Shown: in pieces, positions 25,600 to 38,400 of the stretch
Position numbering within the stretch: position 1 is the stretch's first letter
How the letters are laid out: each line of letters starts with the position of its first letter
Origin: Linanthus parryae
Taxonomy: Eukaryota; Streptophyta; Magnoliopsida; Ericales; Polemoniaceae
NCBI GenBank assembly: GCA_023055425.1
Contig: JALGPY010000006.1
Location: 70,836,127 to 70,900,126, forward strand
Reading direction: 5' to 3'
Length of the DNA: 64,000 nt
Made by a program: the position numbers and the translations under genes
The notes under the pieces: model-generated
The model's database searches: none
Seen by the model: the letters and a program-made list of their open reading frames with translations, nothing else
Told to the model about the DNA's origin: nothing

Positions 25600-26786
25600 T
25601 CACAGCTTGTTATTACCACATTGAATACACTTTCGAGGGATCTCCTCTCGTGTGTATTGGTTTCCCACTGTTGATGAACTATGATGGGTTGTCAGTCCCA
25701 TCCCCAAACTCGAATTAAGGACCACTGCAGGTTCCAGTCCTTTAGTCAAAGGATCAGCTGTATTATTCTGATTTCCTATGAACTCAACAGCTACAATCCT
25801 ATCAGACACTAAAACCCTTACAGAATTTAGTCTAACTTGGATGTGCCTCCTTGTTTTAGCGTTATACTTTTTAATGCTAATCTTGTCAATGATCGTCCGA
25901 CTATCACAATGAATAGAAATAGCAGGAAGTGGTTTGCTAACTACAGGTACAAAGGACATAAGTCCGTGTAAAATCCAGCCTCCGTCGCTGTGGCATCAAG
26001 CGCACACAACTCAGCCTCAAAAGTAGACTGAGTTACAATAGTCTGTTTAGTCGACTTCCAGGATATTGCTCCACCTGCCAAGGTGAACACATATCCAGTC
26101 ACTCCATTGGAACCAGACTTCTTAGCTATCCAACTTGCATCATTGTACCCCCAAATACACCAGGAAATCTCCTATAGTGTAAACTTAGGTACATTGTGCC
26201 TTTCAGATATCTAAGCACTCTATCAAGAGCATCCCAATGAGTTATGTTTGGACAACTCATATATCTAGCCAACTTAGACACAGAATTTGAAATATCTGGT
26301 CTAGTACAGTTAGGAAAATACTGCAAACTCTCAATAATCTGAGAATACCTTAATTGAGAAACAGGTACACCTGAAGAATTCTTGACTAAGGCAATTTTAG
26401 GATCATAGGGAGTACTAGCGATTCTACACTGTGAATAACCATATTTCTCAAGTATAGATTTCTCTATATAATGAGACTGAGATAAGGTTATTCCCTCAGC
26501 TGACTGAGTCAACTTCATTCCAACAATCACATTAGCCTCACTCATATCCTTCATCTCAAAATGCCTCTTCAAGAAAGCTTTTGTCTCATTAATAATCTAA
26601 ATATTAGTTCCAAACAATAAAATATCATCCACATATAGGCATAAGATCACACATTCACTACCCTTAACTTTTGTGTAGACACACTTGTCACTTTCACTAA
26701 TAACAAAACTGAACGGCGAAACAGTTTCACCAAACTTTATATGCCAATCTCTGGGAGCTTGTTTCAAGCCGTATTTGGACTTGATT
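25600..26786 (-). pseudogene. RT (C-terminal) and RNase H of element C
   Basis: Minus-strand frames 26597-26786, 26126-26572 and 25600-25959 carry the RT catalytic motif LYVDDILLFG (about 26630-26660), the connection domain (RPDISNSVSKLARYM) and the RNase H end with IHCDSRTIIDKI and NTADPLTKGLEP. The frames are separated by stop and indel breaks near 26575-26596 and 25960-26125. The 5' part of the same gene is at 54026-57025. Confidence 0.85.
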
Positions 26787-28205
26787 TGTTGGGTTTTGAC
26801 GTAGGTAATGCAGCGGAATAACAAAAATTTAATTCCTACTCAAAGCCCACCAAGGATCATAGGAAGAGACATTCATAACATGATGAAGGATATAGAAGAT
26901 GTGTACCTTTTGGTTCGGGAGATCACACGAAGAATAATGTCCTCGTCTCTACGGTTGATCCACGTCTAGAGGTGAGATCTAGATCTTCCTTATCCTAGTG
27001 CTAGCTTGGAGCGGAGGAAGAGGGAAGATGGAATCAAGCAACGAAGAACAAAGAGAGGATCGTCCCTCTCTTTGTGGCCGACGACTAGGGGCGGACGGCT
27101 AGGGGCTTCGGCCTCTATTTGTCTTGCTCTCTATTTTGCTTTCTCTCCCACTTATGTTATGAGCATTAGTCGTGGGAAGGAAGCTAGAGCATCCTTTATA
27201 TAGTCCAACAACTCCTTGTTAACTACATAAAGACCCTTCCTAATCCTACATGAACGTGGATTAGTCCCTTCCTTGCATATTAGTCCTACTAAGTTTTCAA
27301 GGAGTTGCAAAGTGATCCTTATAATTAAATAATCATATTAATTAATCCCAAATCTAGTTCACTCTGTTAGACGTGTGACCCCATAGGTTTCTACTTAGTT
27401 GGTAGTAACTAATTACTAACATGGAGCGGTGTCTAGCAACACATCCATGCCACCCAACCAATAGAAATAAGTCTGTGATCCGACAAACCTTTGTGCCCAA
27501 TATCACATATTGCATTATCCCTTTGTCTCCATATCCGGATTGGACACGAGACATAAATAGTCACACTCGTATATCCAATCCATAGTTTCTCGATCCAGGG
27601 AATATGCTTATGCAAGCAGATAACATCAATATCTCCATATTCATTTATCCGAGTCTGCCCAGACATTCAATAAGCACCATCCCTCGAGTGGCCATGGATA
27701 TTTGCTCCCATTATGTGGGAGGGACAAATCCTCTCTACATCACTACGATCTCTAAGCTTGCTTCCTATCATGCCCGATAGTTATCTTTATAGTTTCCCGG
27801 TTAAGGCGCAATGTTGGATAACATCAAAGCATGATATTCCACATCTAGAGTATCTAGTGACTACAAGTCTAAGGATTACAAAATAATTGGCACTACGAGA
27901 AGCGATTGTGACTTTAACATAATCTAATGCATCCTTCTCGTTATGGGTCAATCCAGTATGCCATTACTCCTAATGCATACCCATGTGTTAGACTTGATAT
28001 CTCCATATCAATCTACACACATACTAGTCTATATTTGATCGTCCTATTAATCAATATAACGGACTAAAGATATTTATGATAAACAACACATTGTGTCTAA
28101 GGACTTCATTATATTAAATATCACAATAATTAATAAATGAATATTCTAGCCAAAACATTGTTCATACTAAATATATAGATTGCTTCTAGGGAACCTATTC
28201 CAACA
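26787..28205 (-). repeat. 3' LTR of element A
   Basis: 1,419 bases, TGTTGGGTTTTGACG to CCTATTCCAACA. A minus-strand TATA box shows as TTTATATAGT at 27195-27204. Confidence 0.9.
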
Positions 28206-28220
28206 GTCTCCCACTTAAAC
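28206..28220 (-). other. Polypurine tract of element A
   Basis: On the minus strand GTTTAAGTGGGAGAC immediately precedes the 3' LTR; the equivalent in element B is CAAGTGGGAGAT. Confidence 0.85.
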
Positions 28221-29437
28221 TAGAGACAATCTGGTGCATCTCGTATGCCTATAGATCTGGCGTGCCCTTCATGCTTTCGCTGCGCAAGTGGTTTTGTGAG
28301 CGGATCTGAAAGATTGTCATCCGTTGGAATCTTGCACGTCTTCACATCTCCTCGATCGATCATTTCACGAATAAGATGGAATATCCTAAGTACATGCTTT
28401 GATTTCTTGTGTGATATTGGTTCCTTGGCTTGTGCGATCGCTCCAGAGTTGTCACAGTACAACTCTTTGGGATCCACGATGCTAGGGACCACACCGAGCT
28501 CAGTGATAAACTTCTTTATCCAAACTGCCTCTTTTGCTGCTTCCGCAGCAGCAATGTACTCAGCTTCTGTTGTGGAATCACCAACTGTCCCTTGCACAGC
28601 TGCTCCATTCAGGAAAAATACGTATTCAGACTGCGATCTGTAGTCATCTTTCTCGGTTTGGAAGCTTGCATCAGTGTAACCAACTAAACTTAGCTCTTCC
28701 TTACCTCCAAATATCAAGAATGCATCCTTAGTTCTTCTCAAGTACTTTAGGATGTTCTTGACAGCAATCCAGTTCTCACGCGGATTGGACTTATATCTGC
28801 TCACCATAATCAACGCGTATGATACGTCTGGTCTAGTACACAACATGGCGTACATGATGGATCCTATGGCCGAAGCATAGGGTATCCTACTCATACGGTC
28901 CTTCTCAATCTCATTGGAAGGACAGTCAGTCTTAGAAAAAGTGACTCCATGCGACATGGGCAAGAATCCCTTCTTGAAATCTTGCATGTTGAACCTATTC
29001 AACACCTTGTCTATATATGTACTTTGACTTAGGCCGAGCAACTTTCTAGATCTGTCCCTATAGATCTTTATGCCAAGTATATAGGCTGCATCTCCTAAGT
29101 CATTCATTGCGAAACAATTTCCTAGCCAATCTTTAACAAATTGAAAAGTATGAATATCGTTTCCAATGATTAGTATGTCAGCCACATACAAGACCAGAAA
29201 CACTACAGATCTCCCACTAACCTTCTTGTAAACACAGGGCTCATCTTCGTTCTTGATAAAGCCAAACTCTTTGACTGCGTCATCAAAACGTCGATTCCAA
29301 CTCCTAGAAGCTTGCTTTAATCCATAAATGGATCTTTGCAACTTACACACTTTATTGGAATTCTATGGATCCTCAAAACCCTCCGGTTTTGTCATATACA
29401 CATCCTCAAAGAGGTTCCCATAAAGGAACACTGTTTT
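28220..29437 (-). pseudogene. RT (C-terminal) and RNase H of element A
   Basis: A 376-codon open frame (28220-29350) begins at CKLQRSIYGLKQ of RT and runs through the connection domain into RNase H with [11 protein letters not shown] and DNLSDPLTKP. Despite its length it should be inactive: the YVDD catalytic box is YVAD, and compared with element B about six residues are missing around GAAV before DSTTEAEY. The upstream RT part (29351-29437) meets element B and continues at 48416. Confidence 0.85.
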
Positions 29438-32400
29438 TGTTGGAATAGATGCCCTAGAGGCAATCTAGTTTAGTATGAATTTATTTTGGCTAGAAAATTC
29501 ATTGCATTATTTATTGTATATTTAATATAATGAAGTCCTTAGATTTACAATTGTGTTGTTTATCTTAAATATCCCTAGTCCAGTATAATGATTAATGGGA
29601 CAATCATCTATAGACTAGTATGGGGTTGGATTGATTTGGAGATATCGTGATCCAACACATGGGTGTGCATTAAGGGTAATGCGCACCGGATTGACCCATC
29701 TCCGAGAAGGCTACATACATGTTATGACACTACTAGAAACAGAGCTTTTTAAGACGGTATTTTTAGGACGGAAATAAAAACTGTAGCTTATAAAATTAAA
29801 TACTACGGGATATTGTATCCGTAGTAAAAAGCTCTTTTAACCGACGGGTAAATATATACCGTAGGTTTTAATCCTCTATTACTACGGTAATATGTCTACC
29901 GTAGGAATTATTTTTATTTAAACCACGGTTTGTAAGGAAACCGTAGTTAATACCCGTATTTAATATATTAAAAAAAAAAGAGAAATCGTATAACAATACG
30001 TGAGCGAGCAGGGCGGTTTCCCCATTCCTCTCTAGGTCTTCAATCCCATCGCCGAACGCAGAGAGTCTCCCTCTGTGGTCTGCTTCTTTTGGACGGGTGA
30101 GTCTCTCTCTCTCGGAGTTAACTTGGTTGGATTTGGCTGTCTCGCAATTTCAAGCTGAGTTTTTGTTCGTCCCTCTTTGTCAAGCGGCCAATCGTTGTTG
30201 GCATCGCATGACTCCGTCGAATCTTCAACCCAATCACAATCGGCGTCTGGAACCTGCAGGTATGTCAGATAGTAATTGATAGTCCATTGTGCGGATCCGA
30301 ATTTCTGCAATTGTCTTGTATTTTCATCATAATACAAACCCTAGGCGATTAAATTCTGCAATTGTCTTGTGTATTTGGGAGTAAAACTGATGGCGAATTC
30401 TGCAATTGTCTCGTGTACAACTGAATATTTTGTTTATTCATCTGTGTGATTCAGTTTACTTTAACTGACTAGAGTGAGTTCCATAGCCATCTATTAAGCC
30501 AGAGCATGTAGGGAAAATAGTTACATTTAACTTATGTACGGCTCTGGCTTAACTCTTTACATCGTGGTTTACTTTAACTTATGGAGCCACTATTTGTGAT
30601 AGGTGAATGAATATTCATGTCTTTCGTATTTGATTCACAAATGTGGATGCATGGATTGTTAAATTTACCTATTCATTAAGGTTGGTTGCTGTGAAGGTGA
30701 AGGGAGACCTAGCTGGTAACTACTGGTGAATCTTTTGATATAAATTTATTAACAGATGTTGGCTGATAGCGGCGTAGTGTTAGTAATAACTAATAACGGG
30801 TGGAGTATATGGTGATTGGTTGATGGCGTCAAATCTCAGACGAGGTTGCACAGAAAAATTAGGTTCTCATGCAAAGGCACAGGAAAGTGGTCTCTGAGGT
30901 TTGGGGTTTTGAGCTACCATTCAATTGGGAAAGGAGACGGTAAATGAAAATTCATGCCGTTTCCACCCCTAAAAGTTTAAGTGATTTTTTCTATTATATG
31001 GACCTTAAAACTTTCTATTTCTAACAATACTTTAAAATGCACTTCAAGCAGGGTAGGTGTCATCCTTATTACCTCAGGTATGCAAAAATTGAACCACATG
31101 TAGGTTTTATGTTATTATCCCTAAAAACATCTGACTTGTTGTAGATATCGTAGTTGGTTGTGGAACAGAAATTGCAGCACAACATTAGTCGTTCCGTTGC
31201 AACTACTAACAACAGTGAATCGCCTCCGAATTCCATTTGGCTGTGTAATCTTTCAGAACAGACCGTTCTTTTGAGTCAAATGGTCAAACATGTTCAGGGC
31301 AGCTAATTTTGAAGTTGGGAGCACAACTTTAATATGTAAAAGCATGAAAATCATGTGTAAAAATAAATTAAAATAATCTGGATGAACTTGATTGATGATT
31401 TCCTGGTTGTAGCGTATATTTCACTTTCTGCACTCAAAGGTCAGAATATGGAATATTGTAAACCAGTTTAGAGTAAGACGCAACTGCACTCGGATAATAA
31501 ACAAAGAAAAAGATAGCCAGATTCTTAGAGTAAAACTTCACATAAGAAAAGAATAACAGATAAAATGGCAGCAAGATGTTAAGACCGAAATTTTATGCAG
31601 AGAAGTGAATTAGCGAAGCTCTAATATGAGCAGCAGATGAGAGAGTAAACATGAATGGATTTTCAACTCTAGGTAAGGACGCATAACATACCCTGGGATA
31701 AAGAAAATGATTAAAACACTTTAAATTCAGATGAAAATGGATACATCAAATAGCCAAATAGTATCATTCTTATCACCAAGATTTCGGAGATCATTATCGT
31801 TTAATCTCTTAGAGCTAATTAGTTTAAAAAATGGAACGTAAATTTTGTATCGGATCATTTAAGAAATAGTAAATAAATATATATAAAAATACTACGTAAT
31901 TGAGATTTAACCAAAAGAACTTAAAAGAGAATTTGAATACAAAATTAAAAGATGCCAGTAAGCGTATTGAGATCGTGTAAGGGGTCAATTTCTTATTGGA
32001 TTTGAAAAATAAATTTGTTATGTTATCATCATCTCCATATAGATTTTTTTTGAACAAATTAAATTTTCTTAAAATAGATTTATTCAGAACTTATATTATC
32101 TAAATACCCAAAACAGAATTTTTTTAAATTTATTTATTGAAATGTTATGTAGCCGTCATTTTTGACTTAATGGCCCCGTGTATGTTATTTTAACTGATGA
32201 TTTCATTTTTAGAAAGTGAGAAAAGGATTAGGGTGTCATATATGGAATTTTTTGCAAACGTTCGTTCTGCTATTATATATGTAGATTTAATATGTGTGAT
32301 TTGACCTATATAGGATTATTTACTACGATATGGATAAGTGCTGGATTCAGTCAGGCAAAGTTTCTTCAGCTCTTTTCTTAAGAGGTCTGTTGGAGTTCTT

Positions 32401-35400
32401 GGATTTTGCTTTTGCTCATAACAACGGTGGGACTAATATAACTTGTCCGTGCAAGAAGTGTTTGAATCGTTACTATGGAGATCGGAACTCGATTTTGAGG
32501 CATGTCATATGCGATGGATTTGATGCTAGCTACGTAATGTGGACAAATCATGGGGAGTCCATCGACGGTACAAATGTTAGTGGACACGACGGATATAACA
32601 TAGGTGATGATATGGTTAATATGGTTTACGATGGATTTGGGGTTCCAACTGATGAAGACACAACGATTGGGCCAAACGAGGAGACTCAAGAGTTCTATAA
32701 GTTATTGGACGATGCAGAGAGAGTTGTATCCTGGTTGTAAGAGGTTCACCACTCTCTCTTTCCTTGTTCGCTTGTTACATATGAAAGTATTGGACGGGTG
32801 GAGTGATACATCGTTTAATAAATTGTTAACTTTGTTGAAAGATGCATTCCCAGATGGTGAAACATTACCCGAGTCATATTATAAGTCTAAAAAGTTTAGA
32901 GAGTCATCAGGATTTAGCTGTGTGAAGATTGATGCTTGTCCTAATGACTGTATGTTATATTGGAAAGAGAAAGAGAACCTTGATGCTTGTGATATTTGTA
33001 AAACACCAAGATATAAAGATGAAGGAGGTGAGGGGGTTGATGGGAATCAGAAGAGAAAACGCATACCGAAAAAGCAAATGCGGTATTTTCCTTTGAAACC
33101 AAGGCTTCGGAGGTTGTTCATGTCCTCGAAAACTGCTTTACTAATGCGGTGGCATGCAGAAGAACGAGAAGATGATGGGATACAAAGGCACCCAGCAGAT
33201 TCTTTAGCTTGGATGAGTTTTAACGAAAAACATCCTGAGTTTGCTGGTGACCGTCGCAATGTTAGACTTGGTTTAGCATCGGATGGTTTCAATCCTTATA
33301 GAACCATAACTATCCCTCACAGCACATGGCCCGCTGTGTTGATTAATTATAATTATCCGCCGTGGTTATGCATGAAACAGTCATCTTTTATATTGTCAAT
33401 GCTGATTGATGGGCCTAAGGCACCTGGAAATGATCTGGATGTGTACTTGCAACCGTTGATAGATGAATTGAAAGAATTGTGGGATGAAGGTATTCATACG
33501 TATGATGCAGAGAGTAAAGAAATGTTCCAACTACGAGCATCTCTTATGTGGACAATTAACGACTTTCCAGCCTATGCAAACCTATCGGGGTGGAGCACGA
33601 GGGGTAAATATGCGTGTCCTGTATGTAACAAAGAAACTGATTATCTCTGGTTGAAACATGGTCATAAATTTTGCTATGCGGGTCATCGGCGTTTTCTCCC
33701 CCAAAGCCATAGGCTTCGGAAAGATGCCAATAACTTTTACGACAAAGTTGAGACCCGTCCTAGGCCGCCTACGCTATCTGGTGAGGATATTCTTAAGCAA
33801 ATTGACGACATCCAGAATTGTTTTGGAAAAGGACAATTACAAGGACAATCACTTAAAAGAAAGACATCAGATAGTGACTCAACTAGTGATTCTAATGTCT
33901 CTGAGAGCAACCCTTTTTATAACTGGAAGAAAAGGAGCATTTTTTTTATTTACCTTATTGGAAGGACAATTTGATTCGCCACAACCTTGATGTCATGCAT
34001 ATTGAGAAGAATGTCTGTGAAAGTATACTTAACACGCTGTTGGATGTCGGTAATAAAAGTAAAGATGACTTGCGTGCTCGTCGTGACCTTGAAGAGTTGA
34101 AAATCAGAAAGTCGCTTCATCCTGTGCCACTTGGAAATAGAAGATATGAATTACCCCCTGCAGCGTTTACAATGACTAAAGATGAGAAAACAGCTTTCTG
34201 CAAAGTACTAAAGAATGTTAAAGTTCCGGACAACTATTCTTCTAATATTTCGAAATGTGTCAATGTGAAGGAAAGAACAATCAAAGGCCTAAAGAGCCAT
34301 GATTGCCATGTATTGATGCAACAATTACTTCCTATAGCCTTGAGGAAGGTCTTGCCTAAGAATGTAGCAAAGCCTTTAATTGTGCTGTGTGGGTTCTTTA
34401 GAAGACTATGTTCAAAGGTGTTGGATGTACTTGAAATTGAGCGTATGCAAGAACAAATAGAGTTGACTCTTTGCCAGCTTGAAAAGATATTTCCACCCTC
34501 TTTGTTTGATATAATGCTGCATTTGCCAATCCATTTGGCAGAGGAGGCAAGAATTGCCGGGCCGGTTTGCTTTCGCTGGATGTACCCCGTTGAGAGGTAC
34601 TAATTTATACACAATAGTTTTGTAATTTTCAGTATGTAGGCTCATTAATTGTTAATAACGTAATGGAATTATATAGGTACCTACTCACTTTGAAGCAATA
34701 CGTACGACAACGAAATTTTCCCGAAGGATCTATTGCTCAAGGGTATTTGGCAGAAGAATGTGTTACATTTTGTAGTCGTTACCTTGATGATGACGTGGAG
34801 ACAAAACTAACACGACCGTCGAGGTACAAGGATGGTGGTAATGGGAAAGCAGAAATATTCAGATTAAGTAACATTGAGTATGAGCAAGCTCATCGATATG
34901 TCTTAGCCAACACTGATTCTATCATACCATTCCAACAGTAAGATAAATGCAAACCATGAATATTTGAATTTTATATTAATTAATACATGAACTTACACTA
35001 TCATACTCTTTCCATTGAACATGTAGGATCCACATGGACCATTTGAGTAATATGAGTCGTCGGATGCGTTCTCACCAGCTCAAAACAAAACATAATGCTG
35101 AGTTTCCAAATTGGCTACGTAATTATGTAAGTCACTGTGTTAGGATATGTTGTATCTGAATCGTAAGATATAAACAAGTTATTCTATTTATGATAAATAC
35201 TTATATATTAACCCAGGTACAACAATCAGATGATCCAACAATTCCAGAAGAGGTTAAACTTTTAAGTAAAGGACCGGATGAGTGGGCTACTAGATATTTG
35301 AAAGGCTATACAATAAATGGGTTGAAATTCCATGTCGAATCATATGGTGCTAGATTGAAAAGTCAAAACACAGGAGTTACGGTAAGGGCGTCAACTGAGA

Positions 35401-38400
35401 GTTATGCTTCAGTGAAAGATAATCGGCCAGCCACTGGAGATTTGAAGTACTACGGAAAATTGAAGGAAGTCATTCGGTTGACTTACTCCATGGATGTCAA
35501 ATTTGACATGTTTAAGTGCATATGGGTGGACGGCGAGCACGGTGTGAAAGAAGATGAATACAAATTCACTATGGTTAACTTCGATCGTCTCATGTATAAA
35601 AACAATGATATATTAGCAGAACCGTATATTTTTGCATCCCAAGCAGAGCAAGCTTGGTACGTGGAAGATGTGGTAGAGCCGGATTGGAGCGTAGTGGTGA
35701 AAATGACTCCAAGAGACTTCTATGATATGTATGCAAAGGATGTATCAACGTCTCTGCTAACTTGTCCGCAAGCCGAGCCATTTCAAAATCAAAATATGGA
35801 TGGCGATGAAGCAAATATTAATGATGATACAAGATGGATGGGAGAACATACCAGTGGAGTCATAGTTGTCGATGATGGTAAAAATGTTCCCACTACAGCG
35901 GAAGGTGCCATGGATGATGATGACGAGGACATGGAAGAAGGCACAAAATCAGATGAGGAAGAAGGCGCTGAAGATTACGAAGAAGGCTCAGAATCAGATG
36001 ACGAAGAAGATGCAAATGCAGAATATGATAGCGATTACATTTAGATGATTATTTTTCTTAGAATATATAGCTGGATTTTTTAAGTTATGATTATTTGAAT
36101 TCTATTGATTTACTTGGAAATTAAATTGGATTTATTATCGAATGTCACTGGTGTTCTCTTAATGTTTTATCTGTCTTAATTTGTTGTGTGTGACCCGTAA
36201 ATGAATAAAATATCATTCAACGTATCTAGTATGTATCCAAAATTGGTCCCTGACTATAGAATGTGAAAAAATATAGAATGTGAAAAAAGATATTTTAATT
36301 TGGATATTTCAATGACTTTATTTTTAGATGGTAGCCATCTTTATTTTATGTTGTTGTGTCTTGGATTTCAGACAGGAATCCTTATACTCATCCATGTTCA
36401 TGGTACTGTTTAGATGACTACCATAGTTTTAATTAATTTGTAAATAACTGAAAAATCAGTATGAAAGCATTTTATGCTCCAACAACACTACCATAGTACC
36501 ATCATTGCGCCAAATTTGGTCCCTGACTATTTGGAGCCTCAAATATAGGGTTTCAATTGTGATTTGGGATAAATTTTGTATATAAATATCGTCATGTTCT
36601 GTAAAATATTTGTAACTTGCCTTACCCAATTTGGATATTAGTCGGCTGACATCCAAAATACGTGTTAGACAGTGTGTCAAATTAACCAGTGAAAGTAATC
36701 TAATGCATTCATTTCTTGCAGGTTGTTATGGGTGTTAAAAGAACTGCGAAGTGGCCTTGCCGAAATTTGCTAGCCGATTCACCACCAACTAAGCCTCTTT
36801 CTCCAAGTCGCCCAGAAAGTACCCTGCTTGAACACCAGGCAAATGCACCGGCGCCTACACATATTTCTCCGACACCACCTGAAACAACACAGTTTCATCA
36901 CCAGCCACTAGGACCTTCACCTACACCGGCTCAAACTACACGCCCTGAAACAACCCAGATTCAGCAACAGTCCGATGAACTTTCAGAACCATTTAGAGAA
37001 TGGAGTATTCCAGGTAATAATTTTACATGTTGATTTTACTGTTGTAGTCATTTCATTTTATAGCATCTTTTCTTCTATGTACTGAATGACTACAAAATTG
37101 AGATTTTCTCTAGGATTGTAGGCCTCCAATGATCCTATGTAGTTCAGTTTTATAGCATTGAACTGATTTTAGTTGTGCCTGAAATATGTTTGGTTTCTTT
37201 TGGAAAGGTTCGAGTAGGCGATATGGTAGAGCTAATCTCAATAGATAAGCCACGAACTGTTGCAGCACGTGGTCTCGTGTTGTCGATGAACCCGAATAAG
37301 ATAGTACAGGGAGCTGCATTGGGTCCAGAGTTCTGTGAGGTGCAAATCTCTGAGATCCTGAAGTCAAATTTTCTGATGTTCCGACAGTCTGGGAGGGAAA
37401 CAAATTTGAAGAACATGACAGCAAAATCCGTTGCTTGGTCTCTGACAAATGTATGTTAGACATGTCTAGCTAGCTTGAATTTTATTACAACTTCTTTGAT
37501 TTTATGCAATTTGAGTTAATTATTTGTTTGACATTTGCAGGTCAAACGCGTCACAACAAACAAGAAAAAGATAACGCACGGTTGAAATTGAAGGTACGAA
37601 ATGTTGATTTACATTTTCAGCTGCTTGTTAGGGATATAGTTAGGGAGGTGAGTACCATTTATGGTAACCTGAATGCCATCTTGGTTTACAGTAGTATTAT
37701 ATATGTTGTTGCTGCAGATTTGGAATATGTGTCATTTGGTGCTTCTTAGTAGAAATGGGAATTGCAACTATATTAGATAGATTTAGTATTTATGAGGAAT
37801 ATGGGTCCAAAGAATGAACATAGTGTCAGTTGGATTGGAAATTGACTAGAGGATTACCTGGAGTGGTGTTAGTCATGAAATGGAGTTTATAGTAGAAAAA
37901 AATTTGTTTGAAGACTTGCTCTGCAGTTAAGTTGAGTCACTGATTTGATGATATGTTAAACTATAAAGAAAAATATGTTAAGAAGTCAGTATGAAGAATC
38001 ATAGTTCGAATAAAAAAAACTGAAAGAAAAGTGTGCCAAGGCATGTGATTTGGCATGTCATTTTTGTCCCAGCCACCTCTGATGGGTGAGCTTCAACACT
38101 CCAAGAAACAGTATGCTCTCCCAATGGTAGTTGCTATGAACATTGATCAAAGTAGTTACAGACTATATTAGTGTTGTTGACAAAGATTAAGCTAGATTAG
38201 TGATTTGGTGATCCAATATATTGTTGGGGTTGGCCTGTGGCGCTTGATGTGGTTATGTGGTTAGGGAGTCCCTTAAGGTTAACATCCTTGTGTGCAATTT
38301 ACAAAACATGGGCAAGCAAAGTATAAGAGCATTAGTAAGCATTGAATAAGTGGAGACTCGATACCTCAGACTCAGCAGATAAATGAGTGAAGCACAGTCT